Below are positions 9,637 to 17,295 of a DNA stretch of 64,000 nt, piece by piece. The translations under genes and the position numbers were made by a program. The DNA is taken from positions 1 to 64,000 of the forward strand of contig CATYOF010000004.1 of the NCBI GenBank assembly GCA_958410215.1, written 5' to 3'. Within the stretch, counting starts at the first letter, position 1; every line of letters begins with the position of its first letter. This DNA is from an uncultured Cryptobacterium sp. GTDB lineage: Bacteria > Actinomycetota > Coriobacteriia > Coriobacteriales > Eggerthellaceae. The notes beneath the pieces are model-generated. The model ran no database searches, had not been told where the DNA came from, and saw only the letters and a list, made by a program, of their open reading frames with translations.

Positions 9637-10617
9637 ATGAGTCCTGGTATGGTGGCAAAGATATTAGTTATTGAAGACGACGCAGCAATAAGCGATGTGG
9701 TTTGTTCGGCGCTTTCCGGTGTTGGGTATGAATGTACGCCTGCCTATTCAGGCAGTGAAGCCAGGCTTTTATTGTCGGCTCTAAAAGATCAAGAAGAAGT
9801 GCAGGCAGATGAACCGCTGAAGGCATCATCGGAGCAAATGGTAGAAAGCGTAGGTGCTGTGACGACAAAGTCACTTGATCGGTCTTCGGGAAAGTTATTT
9901 GCTCAGGCTTCCACCAGTCCATTCCCCTTTGATCTGGTAATTTGTGATCTTATGTTGCCGGGGCTTTCAGGCGAGGAAATTATTTCGGCAATTCGCCAGA
10001 CAAGTGCTGTGCCCATTTTGGTGATGTCGGCTAAGGCGGAAGTGAACGATCGCGTTACGTTGTTGCGACAAGGCGTTGACGATTATTTGGTGAAGCCGTT
10101 TGATTTGGATGAACTGGTGGCGCGCGTTGAAGTTTTGCTGCGCAGGGCCGGTTTGTCTCAGGCAGTTTCGCTAATCAATCAGAACAATGGCGGAACAAAG
10201 ATGGCTGAAGGACAAGCTCAAGGCCAAGGACAAGTACGGACACTAAACCAGACCCAGGCTCAATCTTTTGATTGGGATCAGAGTCAGGTTCAAGGTGCCT
10301 CTAATGTAGATACAGTTCTAACCTTTGGTGAATGGGAGCTTTCGGAAACGCGTCGCACGCTCGAAGTGAATGGAAACCCCGTTCGTCTAACCCGTACTGA
10401 ATTCGACATTCTTGTTGCGCTTATGCATCACCCGCAGAAGGTGTTTACGAAGCGCGAATTATACGAGGCTGCCTGGCATGAAGAAGCGTTGGTGGAGGAA
10501 AAGGCCATCAACACCCATATTTCTAATATTCGTTCAAAGCTCAAAGAAACGGGTACTGATACCTATATTGAAACAGTGTGGGGGATTGGTTTTAAACTGA
10601 CGGACTTGGAATCGTAG
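9637..10617 (+). CDS. OmpR/PhoB-family response regulator with an insertion in the receiver domain
   Basis: 326 residues from ATG 9637 (GGA six bases upstream); ATGs at 9601 and 9649 and TTG at 9577 are alternatives, and the receiver begins at AKILVIEDD. Acidic pocket E13-D15, phosphoacceptor D104 (VICDLMLPG), K153 (DDYLVKPFD). D104 is far from the usual position near 52 because about 45 Ser/Gln/Glu-rich residues (51-95) are inserted after the second helix. A Gln-rich linker (about 185-225) leads to a winged helix ending NTHISNIRSKLKE...TVWGIGFKL. It probably controls the ABC cassette downstream together with the kinase at 13708, by analogy with lantibiotic LanRK systems. Confidence 0.9.
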   Translation: MSPGMVAKILVIEDDAAISDVVCSALSGVGYECTPAYSGSEARLLLSALKDQEEVQADEPLKASSEQMVESVGAVTTKSLDRSSGKLFAQASTSPFPFDLVICDLMLPGLSGEEIISAIRQTSAVPILVMSAKAEVNDRVTLLRQGVDDYLVKPFDLDELVARVEVLLRRAGLSQAVSLINQNNGGTKMAEGQAQGQGQVRTLNQTQAQSFDWDQSQVQGASNVDTVLTFGEWELSETRRTLEVNGNPVRLTRTEFDILVALMHHPQKVFTKRELYEAAWHEEALVEEKAINTHISNIRSKLKETGTDTYIETVWGIGFKLTDLES

Positions 10618-10622
10618 TTTCA

Positions 10623-10760
10623 TGAGAGGCGAGTCTTAACCACGAAGACATGAACGCGCGGGATCGCTTTGCTTTATCTTGCTTTATGTATGTGAGAAGC
10701 AATCTTAACCGCGCAGACTTGAATGCGTGTGACTATTTGCTAATTACGCTTTACGTGCGA
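10623..10760. repeat. Imperfect tandem duplication of about 69 bp before the ABC cassette
   Basis: Bases 10623-10691 and 10692-10760 align along their length: both contain TGAGA(A/G)GC, TCTTAACC, a GACWTGAA core and a TTTGCT...GCTTTA(C/T)GT tail. The copies are diverged but clearly related. They occupy the 315-bp gap between the regulator and the ABC operon, where its promoter must lie, so they may be duplicated regulator sites. Nothing else was recognised in 10761-10932 apart from AT-rich sequence. Confidence 0.6.
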
Positions 10761-10932
10761 AAAACGTAATCTTATAACTTTCTTAAAACTTTAAAGAAGG
10801 TTTCTAAAACTCAATTTTGGATACTCAAATTGTCAAAAGAAGAATGAAGCGCACGAAACAGGAAGAGATTTTAAGTGCATAAAGCCAAAAATCTAAATGT
10901 TTAGGGTGCTAAAACTGCGAAAGGGGAGCGAA

Positions 10933-11961
10933 ATGGATGCGATCAAAACCGTAGGTCTTTCGAAGACGTACGGCAAAAAACGCGCAGTAGACAATTTGAG
11001 TTTCACCATTAAACAAGGCGAAATTTATGGCTTTGTAGGACGTAACGGTGCTGGTAAATCTACCGTTATGAAAATGCTTGCAGGTCTTATTTTGCCCACT
11101 GCAGGTGATATAGAAATTTTAGGTGAACAAATGAAACCGGGCTGCACCAGTCGCAGATTGGGCGCGCTCATTGAAAATCCTGGTATTCATTCAGGCCTCA
11201 CTGGTCTAGATAACGTAATGGTGCGGGCACTAGCGTTAGGTGTACCCAATGCTAAGGCAATGTCTCTTGATGCCCTTCGTATAGTGGGGCTGGAGGAAGT
11301 GGCGAAGAAGCGTGCAAAAACCTATTCGCTTGGTATGAAACAGCGTCTTGGTTTGGCGTTGGCGTTAGTGGGTTCACCTGATTTGTTGCTGCTTGATGAA
11401 CCGTTTAACGGCCTTGATCCTCAAGGGGTTCGGGAATTACGCACGACCATTGTGGAGCTGGCGCAGCTGAGAAACCTTACCGTGTTTATTAGCTCTCATG
11501 TTCTTGATCAGCTTGAACGTATGGTTACGCGCTATGGGGTAATTCGCGATGGCGTGCTTGTGCGCGAGTTAACTGCTGAAGAAGTGGATGCCGAATGTGC
11601 GGATTACTTGAGTATTCGTGTTGCGGAACCTCAGGTTGCTCTTGTGAAATTGCAAGACGTATTTCCGCAGGCAAAGTTTGCGATTTTGCCAGATAACTCA
11701 ATTCGCGCCGATGTAGCAAGTGTTGTGACAAGTGGACAGGGCACTTGTCACACCGACGGTTCAACTCGGTCTGCTCTAAATCTTGACCCTAACCAGGTTG
11801 GATATGTGTTGTCGGAAGCGGGTATTGCGGTGAGCGAACTCTATGTTCACGAGCGCGATATCGAAGAATTGTTCGTGGGACTTATGGGTGCTGAGTCCGT
11901 GGATGGCGTAGCAAACGTACCAAACAGTGGGACGGTAAAGAGGGGTGGTCATCATGCTTAG
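10933..11961 (+). CDS. ABC transporter ATPase, lantibiotic immunity (LanF/BcrA) type
   Basis: 342 residues from ATG 10933 with AAGGGGAG upstream; the open frame reaches 12 codons further. Walker A GRNGAGKST (36-44), signature YSLGMKQRLGLA, Walker B LLLLDEPFNGLDPQG, and H-loop SSHVLDQL. Short LanF/BcrA proteins energise export of lantibiotics or bacitracin-like peptides from the membrane. Near the C-terminus, between IRADVAS and QVGYVLSEAG, about 24 residues (VVTSGQGTCHTDGST and on) are encoded by and around a 27-nt palindromic repeat, so a repeat seems to have inserted in frame. The stop overlaps the next gene's start by 8 bp. Confidence 0.9.
   Translation: MDAIKTVGLSKTYGKKRAVDNLSFTIKQGEIYGFVGRNGAGKSTVMKMLAGLILPTAGDIEILGEQMKPGCTSRRLGALIENPGIHSGLTGLDNVMVRALALGVPNAKAMSLDALRIVGLEEVAKKRAKTYSLGMKQRLGLALALVGSPDLLLLDEPFNGLDPQGVRELRTTIVELAQLRNLTVFISSHVLDQLERMVTRYGVIRDGVLVRELTAEEVDAECADYLSIRVAEPQVALVKLQDVFPQAKFAILPDNSIRADVASVVTSGQGTCHTDGSTRSALNLDPNQVGYVLSEAGIAVSELYVHERDIEELFVGLMGAESVDGVANVPNSGTVKRGGHHA
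11725..11751. repeat. 27-nt palindromic repeat inside the ABC ATPase gene
   Basis: Arms GTGACAAGTG (11725-11734) and CACTTGTCAC (11742-11751) are perfect complements around the 7-nt spacer GACAGGG. The same element occurs inverted at 17241-17267 and in expanded form at 7952-8012. Here it adds nine codons in frame. Confidence 0.85.
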
Positions 11962-12739
11962 CATGATGCGAGCGCAATTGTTCCGCATAGTAAAATCACG
12001 CTTTATTATCTTTTTCGCGCTAATCGTTATTCTATTTGCTTTTGCGACGCCCTTTGCTTTGTGGCTGCATAACGTATGGCCAGCTTTCGCTGCCACAGGG
12101 TTCGTGGATATTCCTGACGAACCTTTGCCAACACTTCAACTTTATGGCGTGTCGTTTGTGGCGGGGTCGTTTCTGGCGATGGGTGTAAGTGTTGCTACGG
12201 TGTACTACGTTGCTGAAGATTTCAAATCGGGGTTTTTAAAGAATCTCGTGCAGGCACGCGGTGGGCGCGTGTCGTATGTGGTTGCTATGACTCTGTGTTC
12301 GATTGTAATTGCAGCTGTTGCAGTGATTATAGGCATGCTTGTTGTTGAAATAGCTTTACGCGCCCAGGGCTATGTTTCCGTGCCGCCTTCTGCAAGCGAT
12401 GCCCTGCAGTGGTTTGCTCAACTGGTGTTATGTATGGTGGCATATGCAACCGTTGCAGTATTTTTGACAGTTATCACTGGATCGGAGACAGTTGCAACTA
12501 TCGGCGGTATTTTGATTGCCGGCGGGGCTGTGGAATCTGTATTGAAGCTTATCCTTGCGAATGTGCCGGGAATTCCCATTGTGCTGCGCGACTGCCTTGA
12601 TGGCTATCTTGCTACTGATTTAGCGATGCTCAGTCAGGGCATCATCTGCGATCCACTCACGTATGCGCAGGCTGTCATCACGATCTTTGTTGCTGGTGCG
12701 GCATGTGTGTTAATCATGCGTCGTAGAAACCTTGGGTAG
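11954..12739 (+). CDS. ABC-2 permease, lantibiotic immunity type (LanE-like)
   Basis: 261 residues from ATG 11954, preceded by AGGGGTGG; GTG 11945 is an in-frame alternative. It overlaps the ATPase stop (8 bp), implying coupling. About six hydrophobic segments: residues 17-40 (FIIFFALIVILFAFATPFAL), 60-85, 105-135, 155-180, 185-210 and a last one before MRRRNLG. The second segment is followed by YYVAEDFKSGFLKNLVQARGGR, a pattern seen in LanE/LanG and BcrB permeases. Expected partner of the ATPase at 10933 and the permease at 12817. Confidence 0.85.
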   Translation: MLSMMRAQLFRIVKSRFIIFFALIVILFAFATPFALWLHNVWPAFAATGFVDIPDEPLPTLQLYGVSFVAGSFLAMGVSVATVYYVAEDFKSGFLKNLVQARGGRVSYVVAMTLCSIVIAAVAVIIGMLVVEIALRAQGYVSVPPSASDALQWFAQLVLCMVAYATVAVFLTVITGSETVATIGGILIAGGAVESVLKLILANVPGIPIVLRDCLDGYLATDLAMLSQGIICDPLTYAQAVITIFVAGAACVLIMRRRNLG

Positions 12740-12816
12740 GTGGCTGTAGCGCGATAAGGGCTCAGTGCTTTTGTTGTGTTGTGGCTTTGACGTATCAAAC
12801 AAGGAGGGGTTCCGCT

Positions 12817-13656
12817 ATGAATTTTGTGAAAACATTCGCAGATGTTCTTAAGGCGATGCTCTACCGGCTGTTTAAAAGTCGTATGACGTTGGTGTTTGTG
12901 GTTGTGCTGGTTATCTCGATTGTGTATGTAATTGTTGGCCTTAAAGTTATTGGTGCTAATACGACGCTTTCTGCTGATGTATCGGCGACGAGCTCTGGTA
13001 TCACGTTGGGGTTATCGGTACTTGCCGCTGGCGCAAACGGCATTGACTTTATTCGTGCGTGTGGAATGTTGTTTGTGCGCGGCAGTTTCATCGCTATGGT
13101 GGTGGCGGTATTTTGTGGCATATTCTTCGCATCCGATTTAAGAAGTGGTGCGGTTAAGAATGTGATTCTAGGACATACGGGGCGATTTGCTTATGCGTTT
13201 GCAGCAGGCACGTGCACGCTTACGATAACTGCCTTTGCAGTCTTGGTAGAAGTGGTGGCATCGCTTCTGGCGTTGGTGGCTTCGGGCTTTGTCGTTGCTG
13301 CGCCTGACCCTGTACAATTCGTCTGTTGGATTGGTGAGGTGTGGCTTTCTGTTGCGGCATATGCAGTGCTGGCTGTAGCGGTTGCGTTGCTGTCAAAAAG
13401 CACGGTCCTTGTTGCGGTCGTAGGTTTTCTTTTGGGTGGTGCAGCAGTGGAGAATCTGCTGTATTCCGCAATTGGACTAATCACGGGTCATCCAAACGAG
13501 GTGCGAGCAATTTTTGATGGCTATCTAGCGGTTACGGTATCAGAGCTTGGTTATGGCAATGTGTTGTCAATAAATGCATTGCTGCCTGTATTGGTAACTA
13601 TCGCTGCAGCAATTGCTGCTGGTATGCTTGTTGCACGCCGAAGGAGTCTCGCGTAG
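12817..13656 (+). CDS. ABC-2 permease, lantibiotic immunity type (LanG-like)
   Basis: 279 residues from ATG 12817 with a strong AAGGAGGGG site (12801-12809). Six probable membrane segments. Like the preceding permease it has FASDLRSGAVKNVILGHTGR after the second segment and ends MLVARRRSLA, so the two are paralogues that presumably form a heterodimeric channel with the ATPase. The gap to the previous gene is 77 bp. The set ATPase-permease-permease matches LanFEG immunity transporters; no lanthipeptide precursor or modification enzyme is in this window. Confidence 0.85.
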   Translation: MNFVKTFADVLKAMLYRLFKSRMTLVFVVVLVISIVYVIVGLKVIGANTTLSADVSATSSGITLGLSVLAAGANGIDFIRACGMLFVRGSFIAMVVAVFCGIFFASDLRSGAVKNVILGHTGRFAYAFAAGTCTLTITAFAVLVEVVASLLALVASGFVVAAPDPVQFVCWIGEVWLSVAAYAVLAVAVALLSKSTVLVAVVGFLLGGAAVENLLYSAIGLITGHPNEVRAIFDGYLAVTVSELGYGNVLSINALLPVLVTIAAAIAAGMLVARRRSLA

Positions 13657-13707
13657 CGCGACAAAGGACCTGTTCCGTTTGCTGCTAAATAGAAAGGAGG
13701 TGCGCTG

Positions 13708-14592
13708 ATGGATGTACTTTTAATTGCGGTTCTTGTTGCAGCGGTAGCGGTTGTGGCTATTGTTGTGGGGTTATACGAACGCGAGCTTCGCCATATGGCG
13801 CATTTTCTTCACCAGCGCGAACAGGGTAGTAATGAACGAATTTCGGTAGAGTTTGCGACGCGGGGAATTCGCGAAGTAGCAAGCGCTATGAATAAAGAAT
13901 TAGATGCCTTGCGGGATGCGCGCATCGAACAGGAGAAGCATCAAGCCGCTTTCAAACAGGACCTAGCTTCTCTATCTCACGATATTCGTACTCCCTTGGC
14001 GGGTGCTCAGGGTTATTTGCAGTTGTATGAGCGTACACACGACTCCAGTGAACAGCAACGTTGCCTTGAAGAAGCCGCTGCGCGTTTGGGCGTTATGCGC
14101 GATTTAACAGACAAGCTTTTTGAATACGCAAAAGCAGTTGATGCAGATAGCCCGCTTACGCTTGAACCGATTAAGGTATTTGCGGTTCTGGCTGACGTGT
14201 TGGCAGGGATGTACCCGCAATTCGCTGAACACAACTGGAAACCGCGAATTGAATTTGAAGATGAAGATACCCTGGTGCTGGCGGATGTGGAAGCATTGCA
14301 ACGAGTGTTCTCTAACCTGCTCACGAATGCGCTTCGCTATGGGGTGGATGCTCCCCACATTAAGCAGAAAGGATCTGCCGTAATTATTAGCAATGCCGTT
14401 GAGGATCCTTCCGCTATTGACGCTTGTCATTTGTTTGACCGCTTTTATCAAGCGGAATCGGCGCGCACCAGTGATGGATCGGGTTTGGGTCTTGCCATTG
14501 TGGCAAGCCTCGTAGAGCGTATGGGTGGCAGTGTTTCGGCGCACGTGCGCGAAGAAGAACTGTCTATCGAGTTTCAGCTGCAACCTGCATAA
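13708..14592 (+). CDS. Sensor histidine kinase
   Basis: 294 residues, ATG 13708 behind AAAGGAGGTG. One N-terminal membrane helix (3-22), then a short cytoplasmic linker, H-box SLSHDIRTPLAG with phospho-accepting H91, N-box NLLTNALRYG, and G-box GSGLGLAIVASLVERMGG. There is almost no extracellular part, so it cannot bind much ligand itself; it may sense through the transporter, as in Bce-type or LanK-like modules. It is the last gene of the cassette and the likely partner of the regulator at 9637, which sits at the opposite end. Confidence 0.92.
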   Translation: MDVLLIAVLVAAVAVVAIVVGLYERELRHMAHFLHQREQGSNERISVEFATRGIREVASAMNKELDALRDARIEQEKHQAAFKQDLASLSHDIRTPLAGAQGYLQLYERTHDSSEQQRCLEEAAARLGVMRDLTDKLFEYAKAVDADSPLTLEPIKVFAVLADVLAGMYPQFAEHNWKPRIEFEDEDTLVLADVEALQRVFSNLLTNALRYGVDAPHIKQKGSAVIISNAVEDPSAIDACHLFDRFYQAESARTSDGSGLGLAIVASLVERMGGSVSAHVREEELSIEFQLQPA

Positions 14593-14602
14593 ATGTGTTG
14601 GT

Positions 14603-14640
14603 GGGCGGTTGAAAATTGAGGGATTTTCGCCCTTTATTTA
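14603..14640 (+). terminator. Terminator of the ABC/kinase operon
   Basis: GGGC (14603-14606) and GAAAAT (14611-14616) pair with ATTTTC (14623-14628) and GCCC (14629-14632), with a small asymmetric bulge, followed by TTTATTTA. It sits between two converging genes and slightly overlaps the end of the opposite gene. Confidence 0.5.
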
Positions 14641-15741
14641 CCTTTCTTTCCTCAAATAATCCGCCAGATAAGGAACAGCAAAAGAAACATACCCACGACG
14701 CGGCGCTTCAATAACACCCGCATCTATTAAGCGTTTGCGATACTTCTGAGCATAATCAGGTGTTACTTTCATCCGTTTAGAAATATCCGCCATTTTGCTC
14801 ATGTCTTCGTCGAGAACCATTGCTTCAAGAAATGCTATGTCTTGATCGGATAATGCCGCTAAGGTTGTTTTGCAGACATCGTTTTCGAAATCGTTTTTAG
14901 AAGCTTGTAAAGCGCTTTGAATTAGAGATCCGTCTATGCTTCCATCATCGTTTGCGTAAAGACAAACGTTGTACCCAACAAGCTGTAGCATGTAGGGTGA
15001 TCCAAAGGTAGCTTTTGTGAGGGTGGCTCTTTCTTCGGGAGATATTTGAACTCCTAATTCGTTAAAAGCTTTAGCAAAGAAAGCATCAATTTCTTTTTCG
15101 GGTAAAGGGCCTAAAGTAATTTTTCGGGCTCTATTAAGGAATGTAAGTACGTGATCGTTCAGGGTGGCGGAAATAGCAGCTGGAAGTCCCGCCATAACAA
15201 GAGCAATATTTGCTTGTTCACCAATCAGTTCCTGGTATGCGGCTACCAGTTGGCGAATTTCTGGGCTATTACCCTGAACTTCATCAACAAGAATAAGAAT
15301 GCCTCGATTTTTGTTGTTTAACTTGCGGCAAAGGTGAGAGAGCTTATATTGGAAGCTTTTCGATTCTTGAACTTCTTTAGTGAATTGCAAGCCAACAGAA
15401 AAACCTAGTACGCCAATATTGCCACCAGTAAGATGGGTTTCTTTTTCGCTTAAGTAGCGCTCTCCGTCATCTTGGATTTTTTCTATAATGCGATCAAGCA
15501 TATCTTCGGTTACTACCGTTGGATTCGCGACGATGAAACCCTGTTCACGAGCTCTATCAGCAAGCTCCCATAATAGAACGGTTTTTCCGGAACCACGTTG
15601 TCCTAGTAACATAATGGCTCGATCTCTATTTCCGGGTTTCTTATTAAGCCCTTCTAAAAACTCGTGTATTATTTCCTGCCTTCCAACTAGATAGCTAGGT
15701 CTATTTCCGAAAGCGGGAGAAAAAATAGTATCGTTACGCAT
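14638..15741 (-). CDS. AAA ATPase with C-terminal winged helix (Orc/Cdc6-like fold)
   Basis: 367 residues from ATG 15741 (AGGA site). N-terminal YLVGRQEIIHEF is a box II-like element, Walker A is GQRGSGKT (47-54), Walker B ILILVDEVQ (about 150-158), sensor regions follow, and the last 70 residues (MSKMADISKRMKVTPDYAQKYRKRL) form a winged helix. This build is common in stand-alone ATPases of actinobacteria and archaea whose role is unknown; DNA binding through the winged helix is likely. It converges on the kinase and diverges from the methyltransferase across a 349-bp region packed with repeats and palindromes. Confidence 0.8.
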   Translation of the reverse strand: MRNDTIFSPAFGNRPSYLVGRQEIIHEFLEGLNKKPGNRDRAIMLLGQRGSGKTVLLWELADRAREQGFIVANPTVVTEDMLDRIIEKIQDDGERYLSEKETHLTGGNIGVLGFSVGLQFTKEVQESKSFQYKLSHLCRKLNNKNRGILILVDEVQGNSPEIRQLVAAYQELIGEQANIALVMAGLPAAISATLNDHVLTFLNRARKITLGPLPEKEIDAFFAKAFNELGVQISPEERATLTKATFGSPYMLQLVGYNVCLYANDDGSIDGSLIQSALQASKNDFENDVCKTTLAALSDQDIAFLEAMVLDEDMSKMADISKRMKVTPDYAQKYRKRLIDAGVIEAPRRGYVSFAVPYLADYLRKER

Positions 15742-15864
15742 AGTTATTCCTGTCTAAACCAATGACGAATAAGCGATCGCACTTGAAACTAAAGTGATAG
15801 GAAAATTGTTAGTAAAGATTTCGTTTAGTGCGACATTATTGCTTTTATGAGTCTTTTAGTTCAG

Positions 15865-15901
15865 TTTTCCTTTTTTTCCTATTTTTTCCTTTTTTTCCTA
15901 T
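15865..15901. repeat. Polypyrimidine direct repeat, period 19 bp
   Basis: TTTTCC-T7-CCTAT occurs at 15865-15882 and again at 15884-15901, giving a 37-bp pure T/C tract with one purine per unit. It lies about 125 bp upstream of the AAA ATPase start (minus strand, where it reads as A/G). It could bend or unwind DNA, or act as an UP-like element. Confidence 0.75.
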
Positions 15902-15973
15902 TCGTCAAGATTTAGTGCTGCAAAAAACAAAACTGGCAGTCATGATGGTGTGCCCCTGAGTTCTGTAGTCAAA

Positions 15974-16057
15974 ATGCACTGTAGTAGTGCAGAATAGGAA
16001 GAAAATGCACCGTTGCAGTGCATAATTTACGATAAAATGCACTGTCGCAGTGCATTT
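15974..16057. promoter_or_regulatory. Three evenly spaced palindromes, candidate operator array
   Basis: Three related palindromes built on ATGCAC/GTGCAT: TGCACT...AGTGCA at 15975-15991, ATGCAC...GTGCAT at 16005-16022, and a perfect 10-bp pair AAATGCACTG/CAGTGCATTT at 16035-16057. Their starts are about 30-31 bp apart, near three helical turns, so proteins bound to them would lie on one face of the DNA. The last ends 33 bp before the methyltransferase start. The winged-helix ATPase encoded on the other side is a possible binder; that is inference. Confidence 0.65.
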
Positions 16058-16090
16058 GCGGGGATAACGGTTAAGTTTGCAGGAATAAAC

Positions 16091-17206
16091 ATGGATGTGG
16101 CATTCGCTGAAAAACTGAGTGAACTGAATAACGATTTCTATCGTAACCAAGCAGTTTCGTTTTCTGATACCCGTCATGCAAAATGGCCTGGTTGGGAACA
16201 CTGTCTTGATGAAGTACGTGCTGCTTTTCAGGACGAACAAGCTTTGCGTGTTCTTGATATTGCCTGTGGTAATTTGCGCTTCGAAGAATATTTGGCTAAA
16301 TATTGCGAAGAATGGTTAATGAACTGGCAAATCATTGTGAATGCATTGGATGCGTGTGACGATTTAATTCCTGAAACGTGCGCTGGTAAGCAGGTAATAA
16401 GGGATGCTCAGAAGAATAGTGGCGAGGCTAATGGGGTCAACAAAGTCAAAAAAGAAGGCAAGGCAAAAGATGTCGTATTGTCTGGCGATTTAGGCAAATC
16501 GGTTAAGTGCACTGCTTACAATATAGCGGTTACCTTTACTTATTGCGACATAATGCAGACTCTTGCAAATAACGCACTCAAGGATGTTCTGAAGTCTAAA
16601 AGCTTTAACGGAAAATCTGCGGATCTAACGGTAGCTTTCGGTTTTATGCATCATGTTCCGCTGCCTGAATGGCGCTTACAGCTGTTAAATAACATGATTT
16701 CTGCAACGGTGCCGGGTGGATTTGTCTGTATATCGTTTTGGCGTTTTATGGACAATGAAGCTATGGCAGCCAAGGCGCGTAAGACCCACAGTCGGGCAAT
16801 AAATTACTTGGCTAAAGGCGGGTATTTTGACGATTGCTCTGAGGGAATGGGAGTACAAAGCACCTGGACTTCTGAGCAACTAGAGACAGGGGAGTCTCAA
16901 GGTGTAAGTAATGACAAATCCTGGAATGCCACCGCTTCCAAGCCCTGCGAATCTGACAACGAGGTTCGAAACGTTGCTGCTTTTGAGCTTCGCAAATCAG
17001 ATATTTCGCAACAATTCAACGAAGGCGACTACCTGTTAGGATGGCGAAACACGCCAGGTGCCTATCGTTATTGCCATAGCTTTTCAGATGAAGAAACAGA
17101 TTCTTTGGTTGCTTCGGTTGCCGACAAAGCTAAATGCGTTGCTCGCTTTCGCGCCGATGGTCGCACGGGGAATTTGAATGAATATCTTGTGTTGCAGGTT
17201 CGATAG
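16091..17206 (+). CDS. Class I SAM-dependent methyltransferase
   Basis: 371 residues from ATG 16091 (AGGA upstream). The frame is open 26 codons further, but that part only translates the palindrome array. Motif I is LRVLDIACGNLRFEEYL (52-68), a typical SAM-binding loop; later AFGFMHHVPLPEWR and GGFVCISFWRF match motifs IV and VI of class I enzymes. An inserted Lys/Gly-rich stretch (about 105-140) and another Ser/Glu-rich one (about 265-305) split the core. The C-terminal GDYLLGWRNTPGAYRYCHSF followed by NEYLVLQ resembles methyltransferases associated with tRNA (TRM9-like), but the substrate cannot be told. Confidence 0.8.
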   Translation: MDVAFAEKLSELNNDFYRNQAVSFSDTRHAKWPGWEHCLDEVRAAFQDEQALRVLDIACGNLRFEEYLAKYCEEWLMNWQIIVNALDACDDLIPETCAGKQVIRDAQKNSGEANGVNKVKKEGKAKDVVLSGDLGKSVKCTAYNIAVTFTYCDIMQTLANNALKDVLKSKSFNGKSADLTVAFGFMHHVPLPEWRLQLLNNMISATVPGGFVCISFWRFMDNEAMAAKARKTHSRAINYLAKGGYFDDCSEGMGVQSTWTSEQLETGESQGVSNDKSWNATASKPCESDNEVRNVAAFELRKSDISQQFNEGDYLLGWRNTPGAYRYCHSFSDEETDSLVASVADKAKCVARFRADGRTGNLNEYLVLQVR

Positions 17207-17240
17207 TGCGTGATGTAGTAAAGCGCATCAGGCAGAAATT

Positions 17241-17267
17241 GTGACAAGCGCCCTGTCCGCTTGTCAC
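17241..17267. repeat. 27-nt palindromic repeat, inverted copy with compensatory changes
   Basis: Arms GTGACAAGCG (17241-17250) and CGCTTGTCAC (17258-17267) flank CCCTGTC, the exact reverse complement of the spacer of the 11725 copy, so this is the same element in opposite orientation. Position 9 of each arm differs from the other copies, and both arms changed together so the stem is kept. It lies between converging genes and may aid termination. Confidence 0.85.
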
Positions 17268-17295
17268 CTGCTAGGGAGGCTAAACTCCTTGTGCT

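Noticed and set aside
9577..14592. Lanthipeptide precursor next to the immunity cassette
   Set aside because: No small Ser/Thr/Cys-rich peptide gene with a ribosome-binding site was found in the gaps.
16013..16090. 26-codon N-terminal extension of the methyltransferase
   Set aside because: It encodes the palindrome array and lacks a ribosome-binding site; ATG 16091 is better placed.
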